Notes: generated by a model not told the origin, from the letters alone. A DNA stretch of 64,000 bases from SURF-21 sp964529285 (GCA_964529285.1 CAZGWK010000010.1:1-64000); one strand, 5' to 3'; numbered from the stretch's first letter, positions 8,145 to 16,784 are shown. A program made the numbers and translations.

Positions 8145-9293
8145 TTATTCCACCGTGACGCTCTCGGGAAGCTTCTTGGACAGGATATCCGCTGCCTCCT
8201 CGACCATGTCTGCAAGCACCTCGGCTGCGGGCTTGATCTCCTTGATGATGCCCGAGATCTGCCCCGCGAAACCGCCGATGTACTCATCGCGGTTGTCCTT
8301 GATGAATGCGCCCAGAAGTGACGAGGCGATGAGCATCTGCAGGGGGAAGGGCAGCGGCTGCAGCCCCGACTCCTCCCACATCGCTATGAACTGGCTGTAG
8401 ATGGAGCGCAGGGTCTTGCCCGTGAACATGGTGCTCACCCGGGTGTCCTCGTCGGTGGCCTCCACGATATGCCGCTTGATGGCATCCGGAGCGCCGCCCT
8501 CGTCGGTGGCCAGGAAGCGCGTACCCACCCAGACGCCCACGCAGCCCATGGCCAGCGCGCCGGCAAGTCCGCGGCCGTCCCCGATGCCGCCGGCGGCCAG
8601 CACGGGCACGGGGTAGGCGGCGTCGATGCAGCCAGGCACGAGCGCCATGGTGCCGATCCTGCCAGTATGTCCCCCGGCTTCGTGGCCCTGGGCCACCAGC
8701 AGGTCTATGCCGGAGTCGGCCATGCGTTTGGCGTTCTTGATGTTTCCCGTTATGGCCAGGACCTTTATGCCGGCTGCATGGGCGTCCTCGACTATGAAGC
8801 CGGGATCGCCGAGGCCGGCACAGAAGAGAGGGATCTCCTCCTCGATGCATACCTTCGCCGCCTCGTGGGGCATCATGGTCGTGGAGTTCATGTTCACCAT
8901 TACCTCCACGTCCGGCAGGTTCATGTCCGCCTTCACCTTGGCGATGAAGTCCTGGTGGGACTGGGGCAGGTTCTTGAGCAGTTCCTCCAGGGGGACCTGA
9001 CCCGGGGCCCCCGTGTCCGGCAGCTCGGTGAGGTTCTTGGGCAGCAGCAGATCCACGCCGAAGGGCTTATCCGTGCGGGATTTAATCTCGCGGATGGCAT
9101 CGCGCATCTCGTCGATGGAATAGCCGCTTGCTCCCAGTACTCCCAGGCCGCCTGCCTCCGACACGGCGACGACCAGGTCCACCGGGGCGCCCGTCTCCTC
9201 GCCGAGCAGGTTAGGCCCCATACCCGCGCTGAGGACGGGATATTCGATACCGAGCATTTCGCACATCTTCGTTCTGAGCACTCGCTTACCCAT
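8145..9293 (-). CDS. Nitronate monooxygenase / FabK-like flavoprotein
   Basis: A 382-residue FMN-binding TIM-barrel protein of the nitronate monooxygenase / enoyl-ACP reductase II superfamily. It begins with the usual CEMLGIEYPVLSAGMGP. The region GIDLLVAQGHEAGGHTG near residue 200 carries the His-containing segment of the active site, and VLAAGGIGDGRGLAGALAMG is the phosphate-binding loop. ATG 9293 is chosen because AAAGGGG lies 6-7 bases upstream; the in-frame extension to 9377 has no RBS support. In this setting a flavin reductase or oxidase of lipid or nitro compounds is possible. The family name does not fix the substrate. Confidence 0.85.
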   Translation of the reverse strand: MGKRVLRTKMCEMLGIEYPVLSAGMGPNLLGEETGAPVDLVVAVSEAGGLGVLGASGYSIDEMRDAIREIKSRTDKPFGVDLLLPKNLTELPDTGAPGQVPLEELLKNLPQSHQDFIAKVKADMNLPDVEVMVNMNSTTMMPHEAAKVCIEEEIPLFCAGLGDPGFIVEDAHAAGIKVLAITGNIKNAKRMADSGIDLLVAQGHEAGGHTGRIGTMALVPGCIDAAYPVPVLAAGGIGDGRGLAGALAMGCVGVWVGTRFLATDEGGAPDAIKRHIVEATDEDTRVSTMFTGKTLRSIYSQFIAMWEESGLQPLPFPLQMLIASSLLGAFIKDNRDEYIGGFAGQISGIIKEIKPAAEVLADMVEEAADILSKKLPESVTVE

Positions 9294-9638
9294 AGTTACC
9301 CCTTTCATCCGAACAGACAGGATCACACCGTTGAGAAAACAGTCATGCGCTTTTCCGCCCTCACGACCCGTTTCCACCTAATTATAGACTCGAACGCACT
9401 CTACCTGAAGTCAGTACTCCTTGAGCACATGGCCTGTGCGGATATTGGCAGGTTACAAGGGGTTTCGGTTAGAATTGATCTTACTGACATTTGCGTCGAG
9501 CGGGATGGATGTATCTGCCGTATAGCTGGCGACGCCATAGCTACGGGCCGCTCAATCTCACGGGGTCTGGGCAAGGTAGATAATAAAATCAAAGCCGGCA
9601 TGCTGTTTACCTGGTGTCGATTGAAGGGGGTTGTGACC
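9294..9638. other. Divergent intergenic region
   Basis: About 345 bases between the leftward nitronate monooxygenase-like gene and the rightward CoA ligase gene. A TATAAT hexamer reads leftward at 9381-9386 with no clear -35. The rightward ligase has AAGGGGG at 9624-9630. An open frame running through here into the ligase is not coding, because it overlaps the real gene on the other strand and lacks its own start signals. Confidence 0.4.
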
Positions 9639-10991
9639 ATGCAAGAGGAACGTCCGTATTGGAACATGGAGGTAGAGCCCAAGCTCAACACGCCCGAGAT
9701 GAAGGAGCTGCAGCTCCAGAAGCTCAAGGCGATGCTGCGCCGCCTGTACGAAAACGCGCATTTCTATAAGAAGCAGTTCGACAAACTCGGTGTGGTGCCG
9801 GAAAAAATCGCGAGCTTCGCCGATTTCTCGAAAGCCGTCCCGCTCTTCGACAAGGAGGGGCTGCGCAGCATGGTGATGGAGTACGGAGGGGATATCCTCG
9901 CTGTGCTCGACCAGATAATGCCTGTGCGCGTTGACGACCTCAACATCATGTCCACCACCACCGGCACCACCGGCATCCCTACCCCTTACCCCATGACAAC
10001 CCACGATATGGAGGACGTATGGGGGGAGGCCATGGTGAGGGGGATGTGGAGAGCGGGGGTGCGCGCGCAGGACCGTATCCTTTTCTGCTTCGCGCTATCC
10101 ATGGTCATCGCGGGCATCCCTACCATGATGGGCTGCCACCGTCTGGGGGCCATGGCCATCCCGGTGGGAGCGGAGGTGGGGACGGACCGCATCCTGCTCA
10201 TGCAGACCCTTTTCCGCGGAACCGTCTATTCCGGCACTCCTTCCCTGGCCGAATACCTCATCGAGAAATGCAAGGAGCAGGGACGAGACCCCAAGGACCT
10301 GGGGCTGCGCGTCCTCACCTGCGGCGGGGAGCCGGGGGCCGGTATTCCCGAGGTGCGCAAGAGGCTGGAGGAAGCCTACGGAGCACAATTGTTTGACGCC
10401 GGCGCCGGTTTCGGATTCTCCTGCGACTACCCGGAATACCAGGGCATGCACTGGACCGCCGACGACCTCGCTTTCTACGAGCTGGTGGACCCGGAGACCA
10501 AGGAACCCGTCCCCCTCGAGGACGGTGCGGAGGGGGAGGCCCTCTTCACCTCGATGGAGGGCGACGGCATGGCCTGGCTGAGGGTGAGCCTCGGCGACAT
10601 CCACCAGGTGTTCGTCTCGCCCTGCCCTTGCGGGAAGAGCGGCTTCCGCTACAAGGTGATCGGGCGCACCGACGATATGCTCAAGGTGAAGGGAGCCATC
10701 GTATATCCGACCATGGTGGAGGGTGTAATATTCTCTTTCGTGCCCAGGGTCACCGGTGAGTTCCGCATCGTGCTTACCGAGAAACCACCGCGGGTAGTAC
10801 CGCCCCTGAAGATAAAGGTCGAACGCGGGGAGGACTATCCGGCGGATAAGCTCGCCGACCTGGAGAAAGAGATGAAGAGCGAGTTCCATACCCGCTGCAA
10901 GTTCACCCCGGAGATCATCTGGATCGAGGCGGGGGAGCTGGAGCGTTCCACCTATAAAGGGCAGACCTTCGAGAAACTGTACGAGCAGTAG
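9639..10991 (+). CDS. Phenylacetate-CoA ligase family (PaaK-like) AMP-forming enzyme
   Basis: A 450-residue adenylate-forming enzyme that activates a carboxylic acid to its CoA thioester with ATP. The phosphate-binding loop STTTGTTGIPTPYPMT lies at about residues 105-120. The adenine-binding region includes LTCGGEPG, GAGFGFS replaces the usual YG-x-(T/S)E segment, and the hinge/C-terminal domain has IGRTDDMLKVKG. Typical PaaK proteins have 430-450 residues. ATG 9639 is chosen for its AAGGGGG at 8 bases. Aromatic or fatty acids are both possible substrates. The neighbouring SDRs and the acyl-CoA cluster suggest a catabolic entry step. Confidence 0.9.
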   Translation: MQEERPYWNMEVEPKLNTPEMKELQLQKLKAMLRRLYENAHFYKKQFDKLGVVPEKIASFADFSKAVPLFDKEGLRSMVMEYGGDILAVLDQIMPVRVDDLNIMSTTTGTTGIPTPYPMTTHDMEDVWGEAMVRGMWRAGVRAQDRILFCFALSMVIAGIPTMMGCHRLGAMAIPVGAEVGTDRILLMQTLFRGTVYSGTPSLAEYLIEKCKEQGRDPKDLGLRVLTCGGEPGAGIPEVRKRLEEAYGAQLFDAGAGFGFSCDYPEYQGMHWTADDLAFYELVDPETKEPVPLEDGAEGEALFTSMEGDGMAWLRVSLGDIHQVFVSPCPCGKSGFRYKVIGRTDDMLKVKGAIVYPTMVEGVIFSFVPRVTGEFRIVLTEKPPRVVPPLKIKVERGEDYPADKLADLEKEMKSEFHTRCKFTPEIIWIEAGELERSTYKGQTFEKLYEQ

Positions 10992-11034
10992 CCGGGACGG
11001 TTTTCGCCGGCCGATATAGGTGTATGTTGACGTG

Positions 11035-11040
11035 TATAAT
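11035..11040 (+). promoter_or_regulatory. Putative -10 hexamer before the second SDR gene
   Basis: A perfect TATAAT 45 bases before ATG 11085, in the short gap after the CoA ligase stop. No acceptable -35 is visible at 16-18 bases, so this is a weak assignment resting on the hexamer and its distance. Confidence 0.3.
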
Positions 11041-11084
11041 AAGAACTCAGGCGGTCTCAAAGCGATAAGGGTAAAAGGTAAGGC

Positions 11085-11936
11085 ATGAAAAAACTTGATG
11101 GCAAGAGAGTCGTGATCACGGGAGCCGCCTCCGGGCTGGGGAGAGCACTGGCGCTGTCCCTGGCGCGCAAGGGGTGCCGCATCGGTATCGTGGACATCGA
11201 TATGGAAGGCGCCGAGGAGACCCTGGAGATGGTTGCCCGCTACGGGGGGAGCGGAGAGGTCTACAGGCTGGACGTGAGGGTGGAAGCGGACTGGGAAGCC
11301 ATGACCGAATACTTCTTCCGCAGCTGGGGCGGAGTTGACGTGCTCGTCAACAACGCGGGCGTTGTTTCGACTGGACACGTCGGGGATATCCCCCTGGAGG
11401 ACTGGGAATGGATATTCGCCATCAACTTCTGGGGTATGGTCTACGGATGCCATACCTTTGTCCCGCGCATGAAGGCGCAGGGAGGAGGCCATATCGTCAA
11501 CGTGGCTTCGGCGGCCGGTATCCTGTGCCTGCTGGAGATGGCCCCCTACAACACCACCAAGGCTGCGGTGATCGCGCTCAGCGAGACGCTGCGCAGCGAA
11601 CTGGCGCCCGCGAAGATCGGGGTCACCGTGGCTTGTCCCATGTTCTTCAATACCCACCTGCTGGACGATATGCGTTACACGGATGAATTCGAGACCGAGT
11701 TCGCCCATACCACCTTCGAGAACGCCAGGATGAGCGCCGACGGGGTGGCGGAGGCCATAATCAGGGGAGTGGAAAGAAAGAGGCTGTACGTCATACCCCA
11801 GCGATCAGGCAGGGTCTTCTGGGCCGTTAAACGCATGCATCCCGACAGTTATCACCGGTCACTGGCGTTTCTGAACCGCACCAGTGCCGGGCGCCGCCTT
11901 TTCATGTGGATGGCGCGCAAGGGATTGGTGCAGTAA
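11085..11936 (+). CDS. Short-chain dehydrogenase/reductase (SDR)
   Basis: A 283-residue SDR. The cofactor loop TGAASGLG is at about residues 12-19, NNAG at about 88, a Ser in VASAAG near 140, and the catalytic pair in APYNTTKAA near 155-160. DIDMEG after the second strand suggests NAD(H) preference because of the Asp at the strand end. The long C-terminus (VFWAVKRMHPDSYHRSLAFLNR) resembles acyl-chain or sterol-type SDRs. It lies 93 bases after the CoA ligase in the same direction and could share its substrate pathway. The start has AAGGTAAGGC upstream. Confidence 0.9.
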   Translation: MKKLDGKRVVITGAASGLGRALALSLARKGCRIGIVDIDMEGAEETLEMVARYGGSGEVYRLDVRVEADWEAMTEYFFRSWGGVDVLVNNAGVVSTGHVGDIPLEDWEWIFAINFWGMVYGCHTFVPRMKAQGGGHIVNVASAAGILCLLEMAPYNTTKAAVIALSETLRSELAPAKIGVTVACPMFFNTHLLDDMRYTDEFETEFAHTTFENARMSADGVAEAIIRGVERKRLYVIPQRSGRVFWAVKRMHPDSYHRSLAFLNRTSAGRRLFMWMARKGLVQ

Positions 11937-12116
11937 GGTCAGATTTATTGGCACCGGCCCTTATAGATGCCCGCATTTGCTGCTAAAGTAGCAGGCCACT
12001 GCGCTCCTCGGGCTACGAGCCTGTCACCATCACCGAACTCCTTTTACCGCAAGACTAATAACGGCTGTCCACCAGGAAGGTTTTTACCTGATATAAATAA
12101 TGCCAATATCCTACTA

Positions 12117-12145
12117 TTGACATTATGCTTATAGAGATAAACAAT
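12117..12145 (+). promoter_or_regulatory. Putative promoter of the PadR regulator gene
   Basis: A perfect -35 TTGACA at 12117-12122, a 17-base spacer and AACAAT (4 of 6 matches to the -10 consensus) at 12140-12145, in an AT-rich stretch 48 bases before the PadR start. No inverted operator was recognised. Confidence 0.35.
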
Positions 12146-12192
12146 CAATACAGAAAACAAGTCAAATCAAAGCTGTAAGGAGGATGAGAAGG

Positions 12193-12651
12193 ATGTTCTC
12201 GAGAAATGCACATGAAGGAGAAGGAGCGGAAGGCCGCGGCAGCAATCTTAACCACCCGAGGATGACGCACCGCGGGCGCACGACCGGCGGCATACCCATC
12301 GATATCCCCGGTTTCGGTCACGACAACACCAGGCGGTTCCTGCGGCCGGTGGTGATGCTGTTGCTGGCGGAGCAACCCATGCATGGATACGAGCTCATGG
12401 GAAGGCTCAAGGATTTCGGGATCGGCCAGGGAGGGATGGACCCCTCCCTCCTCTACCGGCTGTTACGCATCCTCGAGAGGGCGGGGCTGGCCGAGAGTTC
12501 CCTGGACGACTCGGGATCGGGACCCGCGCGCAAGGTATATAAACTGACGCCCGAGGGGATGGAGGTCCTCGATATGTGGGCCGCGAACCTCGATGAGGTC
12601 TCCGAATTGCTGGACAGGTTCAAGGAAAGACACACCGATCTCTCCCGCTAG
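12193..12651 (+). CDS. PadR-family transcriptional regulator
   Basis: A 152-residue protein. After an N-terminal Gly/Arg-rich stretch of about 45 residues, a PadR winged-helix domain begins at RRFLRPVVMLLLAEQPMHGYELMGRL and continues through DPSLLYRLLRILERAGL and the wing KVYKLTPEG. A short C-terminal helix (MWAANLDEVSELLDRFKERH) is probably the dimerisation segment. PadR proteins usually repress a nearby efflux or detoxification gene. The ABC export pair 1.3 kb downstream is a candidate target. ATG 12193 is preferred over ATG 12184 because AAGGAGG then lies at the proper distance. Confidence 0.88.
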   Translation: MFSRNAHEGEGAEGRGSNLNHPRMTHRGRTTGGIPIDIPGFGHDNTRRFLRPVVMLLLAEQPMHGYELMGRLKDFGIGQGGMDPSLLYRLLRILERAGLAESSLDDSGSGPARKVYKLTPEGMEVLDMWAANLDEVSELLDRFKERHTDLSR

Positions 12652-12787
12652 GTATTGCCGGACGCCGCCTGCGGGCACGGATACACGTTTTCCCTTTGCT
12701 CCTTCGGGCATTGCGTACAGCGGATCTAATACTGGGTGAACATTATGGTGGAGAAATAGATTCGAAACAGGATCCCGTAAATATCCG

Positions 12788-12793
12788 TATAAT
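12788..12793 (+). promoter_or_regulatory. Putative -10 hexamer before the Cys-rich ferredoxin gene
   Basis: TATAAT, 36 bases before ATG 12829, without a recognisable -35. It suggests that this gene has its own promoter separate from the PadR gene. Confidence 0.3.
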
Positions 12794-12828
12794 AAAGAAC
12801 GTCGCACAACACCATGAGGGAGGTATAC

Positions 12829-13920
12829 ATGTCCGAGAACGTCTGGACGAAGACGGCAAACGTAATGGTCGCAGCCGGGCAGGTTCCCATGCCCGTAACC
12901 GAAACGCTGCTCGAACTGCTGCAGACCATCATGGACGAGAAGGAAGCCAGCTTTATCCACATATTCACCAAGCCTTCGCTGAATATGGAGGAGATAAAGG
13001 AGCGATGCGGTCTGGACGGCGCTCCCCTGCAAGCCATGCTGGACGGCCTGTTGCATAAGGGAGCCATAATGGTCACCACCAGCAGAAGTACGGGGATAGA
13101 GGTGTACACACTCATGCCGCCGTTCCCCGGTCTTTTCGAATTGACCATGGTGCGGGGAGAGACAGGTGAAAAGGAAAAGAAACTCGCGGTCCTGTTCGAA
13201 GAGTTGTTTGAGGAATTTACACAGCTGATACAGACAAACTATGACAATGTCGTCGAACTGTTCAAGACCGCACCCCCCATGACGCGGGTGGTCCCCGTCG
13301 AGTGTGAGGTCGATATGAAACTGGACAGTGTCATGCCGTACGAAGACGCCCACAAAATCGTCGATAAATTCGATACCTTCGCCGTCAGTTACTGCTATTG
13401 CCGCCACCACAAGGATCTCCTGGGCGAGTCCTGCAAGGTGACTGACGAAAAGGTCAACTGCCTTACTTTCGGACGCTCGGCAAAGTTCATGATCGATTAT
13501 GGATTCGGGAAAGAGATCTCCAGGGAAGAGACCAAGAGGATCCTGAAGGAATGCGAGGAAGCGGGCCTGGTTCACAAGTTCTTTCACGAAAAGAATGACC
13601 TGGAGAGGAGCGAGTTCGCCATCTGCAACTGCTGCAAGTGCTGTTGCGCTACCTTTGACCTCTACTATCGTGGAGCGGCCCCCATGCAGACCTACACTTC
13701 GCATAGGGCCAGAACTGACGAGGAGCTGTGCAACGGTTGCGGGGTGTGCGTCGATATGTGCCCGATGGAGGCCATCGAGCTGAGAGAAGATATCGCCCGC
13801 ATCGACGACGAGAAATGCATCGGCTGCGGCGTTTGCGCTTATCACTGTCCGAGTGCGGCCATGATGCTGGAACGAACCGGGATCCGGGAGGTTTTCGTTC
13901 CCCCTCCACGCATAGGATAA
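12829..13920 (+). CDS. Cys-rich 2[4Fe-4S] ferredoxin protein with winged-helix-like N-terminal part
   Basis: A 363-residue protein. Residues about 25-95 predict as a small helical, winged-helix-like module (EEIKERCGLDG...LLHKGAIMVTTS). A middle domain carries CYCRHHKD with a later Cys (ESCKV), then CNCCKCCC near residue 270. The C-terminus holds two classical cluster motifs, CNGCGVCVDMCP and CIGCGVCAYHCP, separated by about 20 residues. It should be an electron carrier with two [4Fe-4S] clusters and possibly a third metal site. I recognise the architecture from anaerobic genomes but not a proven function. Start ATG 12829 follows GGGAGG at 6 bases; the ATG at 12814 includes that ribosome site. 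Confidence 0.8.
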   Translation: MSENVWTKTANVMVAAGQVPMPVTETLLELLQTIMDEKEASFIHIFTKPSLNMEEIKERCGLDGAPLQAMLDGLLHKGAIMVTTSRSTGIEVYTLMPPFPGLFELTMVRGETGEKEKKLAVLFEELFEEFTQLIQTNYDNVVELFKTAPPMTRVVPVECEVDMKLDSVMPYEDAHKIVDKFDTFAVSYCYCRHHKDLLGESCKVTDEKVNCLTFGRSAKFMIDYGFGKEISREETKRILKECEEAGLVHKFFHEKNDLERSEFAICNCCKCCCATFDLYYRGAAPMQTYTSHRARTDEELCNGCGVCVDMCPMEAIELREDIARIDDEKCIGCGVCAYHCPSAAMMLERTGIREVFVPPPRIG

Positions 13921-13944
13921 GCTGGCGGTAAAGCCAGATTGCAA

Positions 13945-13950
13945 TATAAT
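13945..13950 (+). promoter_or_regulatory. Putative -10 hexamer before the ABC export genes
   Basis: TATAAT, 45 bases before ATG 13995. A short CTGGC...GCCAG stem precedes it at 13922-13937. No clear -35. Confidence 0.25.
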
Positions 13951-13994
13951 GATGAGGTGCCTGGAACAAGGTCGCGAAGTAAGGATAGATCGCA

Positions 13995-14909
13995 ATGCCG
14001 GCCATATCCATCAGGGACCTGAGGAAATATTACGGAGACGTCAAGGCCGTAGACGGGATCTCCCTGGAGGTCGAAGACGGGGAGATCTTCGGCATTCTGG
14101 GACCCAACGGCGCGGGCAAGACCACCACCCTGGAGATGGTTGAAACCCTGAGGAAGCCCGATGGAGGCGGCATCGAGGTATTGGGCATCGACGTACGCGA
14201 GAATGCCAAGGCCATCAAGGAGATCATCGGCGTACAGTTGCAGACCACCGTCTTCTTCGACAACCTGAAGGTGAAGGAGACTATCGACCTCTTCTGTTCT
14301 TTCTATCCCAGAACGCTGGGAGTGGACGAGCTCCTCGATATCGCTTCACTGAGCGAGAAGGGAAGCGCCATGGTCAGCGAGCTGTCCGGCGGCCAGCACA
14401 AGCGCCTGTCCATCGCCCTGGCCCTGGTGAACGACCCCAGGGTGGTGTTCCTGGACGAGCCCACCACCGGCCTGGACCCACAGGCCAGGCGGCGCATCTG
14501 GGAGATAGTGGAAGGTCTGAGGGGTGAGGACAAGACCGTGGTCATCACCACGCATTATATCGAGGAAGCGGAGTACCTGTGCGACCGCGTCGCGGTCATG
14601 GACCACGGCAAGATCATCGCCCTGGGAACGCCTCGGCAACTGATAAACGAGTACGTTTCGGACAGCATCATCACCTTCCAGCTCGACCCTCCGCTTGGAG
14701 AGGAGAATATCGAGGGGCTTCACGGGGTGAACAGCGTGCAGGCGGATGACGGCGAATACAGGGTGACCACGCCCGTTCCGCAGCAGACCCTTATGGCCAT
14801 CGTTGCCATGGCCCACGAGCAGGGAGTCAGGGCCGACGACATCAATATGAAGAGGGCGACCCTGGAGGACGTCTTCCTCAAGATAACCGGGAGGAGGATC
14901 AGGGAGTGA
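13995..14909 (+). CDS. ABC transporter ATP-binding protein (ABC-2 / drug-export type)
   Basis: A 304-residue ATPase. Walker A is GPNGAGKTTT (about 36-45), the signature is LSGGQHKRLSIALAL (about 130), Walker B is VVFLDEPTTGLD (about 152), and the switch His is in VVITTHYIEEAE. A C-terminal extension of about 80 residues after GTPRQLINEY is typical of CcmA/DrrA-type exporters. It is translationally coupled to the permease gene (TGATG overlap). The cargo is unknown; drugs, lipids or surface polymers are all possible. The PadR gene upstream makes a regulated efflux pump plausible. Confidence 0.93.
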   Translation: MPAISIRDLRKYYGDVKAVDGISLEVEDGEIFGILGPNGAGKTTTLEMVETLRKPDGGGIEVLGIDVRENAKAIKEIIGVQLQTTVFFDNLKVKETIDLFCSFYPRTLGVDELLDIASLSEKGSAMVSELSGGQHKRLSIALALVNDPRVVFLDEPTTGLDPQARRRIWEIVEGLRGEDKTVVITTHYIEEAEYLCDRVAVMDHGKIIALGTPRQLINEYVSDSIITFQLDPPLGEENIEGLHGVNSVQADDGEYRVTTPVPQQTLMAIVAMAHEQGVRADDINMKRATLEDVFLKITGRRIRE

Positions 14910-16012
14910 TGAACTACTCCAAGATGTTCCTCTACGAGCTGAAGATGACCTACCGGGAGCGTGAGGTCATCTTCTGGATGCTCATCTTCCCCGTAGCCCT
15001 CATGCTCATACTGGGCTTCGTATTCGGTAGTACCGGTGATATCAGGATAAGCATAGGCGTGGTGGATCTCGACGGCTCTCCGTTGAGCCGGGCCATCGTC
15101 GAGACCCTGGAGGACATCGAGGCCATAGACGTCAAGATGGGAAGCGAGGAAGAAGAGAGAGCCGAGCTCAAGGACGATGACCGCAACGCCCTGATCATTA
15201 TCGGTGAAGGCTTCGGCGAAGAGATCCTGCAGGGCGGTGCGGGGGAGATAACCATGATCGTCAACCGCTCGGACGTGACCACGGCGCAGATAACCGAGAG
15301 CACCGTACGCGGGATCATCTCCGAGATCGGCCGGGAGATGGGCAAGGTGCAGGAGGGGGCTGACGCCGGGGAAGCGATAGCGCTAAACGTGGAGGAAGAG
15401 GAGGATGTAGAGGATTTTCAGTACGTCGATTTCATGGTGCCGGGCGTCCTGGCCATCGTGATCATGTTCGGCGGGATAATGGGCTTCAGCGAGGAGGTTG
15501 CGGTACGCCGGGAGAAGGGCATCCTGCGCCGGGTCAAGGTATCCCCGGTATCCTTGCCCGTCTTCCTTGCGGCCGGCATGACCATGGTGGTGATAACGGC
15601 ACTGATCCAGGCGGTCATCCTGCTGGTCGTGGGCTCCCTGGTCTTCTCCATCAGGATAAACGGCAACTATCTCTACATGGCGGTCGTGGTCGTAATAGGC
15701 ACTCTCAGCTTCGTTGCCCTGGGGTTCATGATCTCCTCCCTGGCCAGGAACAGCAAGAGTGCCACGCTGGCCGGTAACGCGGTGGCAATGCCCATGATGT
15801 TTCTGAGCGGCGTCTTTTTCTCCATAGCCTGGGTGCCGGCGGCCTTAGGTGTGATAGCGCGCATGCTGCCCCTGTACTACTTGGGAGACGGCCTCCGCGA
15901 GGTGATGATAAACTCGGCCAGCCTGGTCGATATATGGGTAGACCTGGTAGTGCTCGTCGCCTTCGGCTTGGTCTGTTTCGGCGTGGCGGTGAAGTTCTTT
16001 CGCTGGGAGTAG
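14909..16012 (+). CDS. ABC-2 type transporter permease
   Basis: A 367-residue membrane protein. One membrane helix lies near residues 20-40 (EVIFWMLIFPVALMLILGFVF), followed by a large extracytoplasmic domain (about 45-175). Five more helices run from about 178 (VPGVLAIVIMFGGIMGFS) to the C-terminus. This is the one-plus-five layout of the ABC-2 / YhaP-DrrB family. ATG 14909 overlaps the ATPase stop by one base; a GTG one codon earlier is possible. It forms the channel half of the exporter encoded by 13995-16012. Confidence 0.9.
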   Translation: MNYSKMFLYELKMTYREREVIFWMLIFPVALMLILGFVFGSTGDIRISIGVVDLDGSPLSRAIVETLEDIEAIDVKMGSEEEERAELKDDDRNALIIIGEGFGEEILQGGAGEITMIVNRSDVTTAQITESTVRGIISEIGREMGKVQEGADAGEAIALNVEEEEDVEDFQYVDFMVPGVLAIVIMFGGIMGFSEEVAVRREKGILRRVKVSPVSLPVFLAAGMTMVVITALIQAVILLVVGSLVFSIRINGNYLYMAVVVVIGTLSFVALGFMISSLARNSKSATLAGNAVAMPMMFLSGVFFSIAWVPAALGVIARMLPLYYLGDGLREVMINSASLVDIWVDLVVLVAFGLVCFGVAVKFFRWE

Positions 16013-16022
16013 GTGGGAGGTA

Positions 16023-16484
16023 ATGGGAAGAAGGCCCAACGCCCTGGTTATCCACGCTTCGGATAACGTTGCGGTAACCCTGGAAGATGTCAAAAGAGGA
16101 GAGACAGTACACCTCGCGGACGGCCGCGAGATCGCAGCTGTTGAAGATATCCCATACAGCCACAAGATCGCCCTGCGAGATCTCTCCCCCGGCGAGGACA
16201 TCCTCAAGTACGGGGAGATCATCGGACAGGCCAAGGATGCCGTCCTGGCGGTTGATCCCCGCCTTCTTGGTGTTGAAAATGGAGGGCTGACCCCATCTTA
16301 CCAGGTTGACCGCAAGAGAGAACCCCGTCCCTGTTCAGGGGATACACAGGGGTTGGGACGGGGTCTCTACGTAGGCTTCAGCTCGTCTTGTGCCTCTTTT
16401 TATTGGGATTATAGGAAAATATCATCCCGGCTGCGGCGTTGCTCCGTCCGGGCCTCGATAACAAGACCGGTAAGATGGACCTGA
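16023..16484 (+). CDS. UxaA-type SAF-domain protein with replaced 3' end
   Basis: The first 70 or so residues are a SAF domain like the small N-terminal part of altronate/galactarate dehydratases: NALVIHASDNVAVTLEDV..., DIPYSHKIALRDLSPGEDILKYGEIIG. Family members normally finish within about 15 more residues with a His-rich tail (HVHxHN-like). Here the frame leaves the family pattern after GEIIGQAKD, enters a GGGGTCAG-type repeat at 16271-16295 and continues through non-coding sequence to 16484. The large UxaA subunit gene normally found next to it is absent. I conclude that it is probably a truncated, non-functional or orphan gene. Start ATG 16023 follows GTGGGAGG, 10 bases after the permease stop. 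Confidence 0.6.
   Translation: MGRRPNALVIHASDNVAVTLEDVKRGETVHLADGREIAAVEDIPYSHKIALRDLSPGEDILKYGEIIGQAKDAVLAVDPRLLGVENGGLTPSYQVDRKREPRPCSGDTQGLGRGLYVGFSSSCASFYWDYRKISSRLRRCSVRASITRPVRWT
16271..16295 (-). repeat. GGGGTCAG-type repeat fragment, copy A
   Basis: 25 bases identical to the reverse complement of 45940-45964. It carries CTGACCCCA at its end and lies inside the 3' part of the UxaA-like frame. In both copies the element has run into a coding frame and altered its C-terminus. Confidence 0.75.
16322..16364. other. Stem-loop after the UxaA-like fragment
   Basis: A perfect 10-bp stem, ACCCCGTCCC (16322-16331) with GGGACGGGGT (16355-16364), and a 23-base loop containing AGGGG...AGGGG. No T-run follows on either strand, so it is not a standard intrinsic terminator. 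It may be part of the adjacent repeat element or a transcript-end structure. Confidence 0.4.
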
Positions 16485-16755
16485 GCGCGCTCGGCCGCCT
16501 CAAGCTGGGATTGACGAATATCTCGTTCTCGCGGCTCTTGTTCAACTCTCCTCCAAACCTCGTCTCTTCTCATGGTTTAAGACGTGCAGGAGGAGAAAAG
16601 GTTCATGCCTGGATTGACACTCGTCAACCTCGCGCCGTGGTCTATAACTCCTCGGGGATCATGTGGAAAGCTGCGAAAGGTCCGCCCATATCGCGGCGGC
16701 ATGTGATATGAGCTGTATTCGTTCCTCGCCCGGGATACGGGGATGTGTGGGAACC

Positions 16756-16784
16756 GGTGACCTCAAAGGCTGGCCACCTTTTTT
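16756..16784 (+). terminator. Possible intrinsic terminator
   Basis: GGTGACC at 16756-16762 pairs with GGCCACC at 16772-16778 with one mismatch and is followed by six T (16779-16784). No rightward gene is evident just upstream, so it may be a relic or end a small RNA. Confidence 0.35.

Noticed and set aside
8469..9638. A long in-frame extension before the CoA ligase that would make an 840-residue protein
   Set aside because: It runs antisense over the nitronate monooxygenase-like gene, has no family similarity and the ligase has its own RBS and ATG at 9639.
10095..11708. A 537-codon minus-strand frame over the CoA ligase and SDR
   Set aside because: Antisense shadow of two well-supported genes; it crosses their gap without any domain.
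12463..13995. A 510-codon minus-strand frame
   Set aside because: Shadow of the PadR and ferredoxin genes, both with clear motifs on the plus strand.
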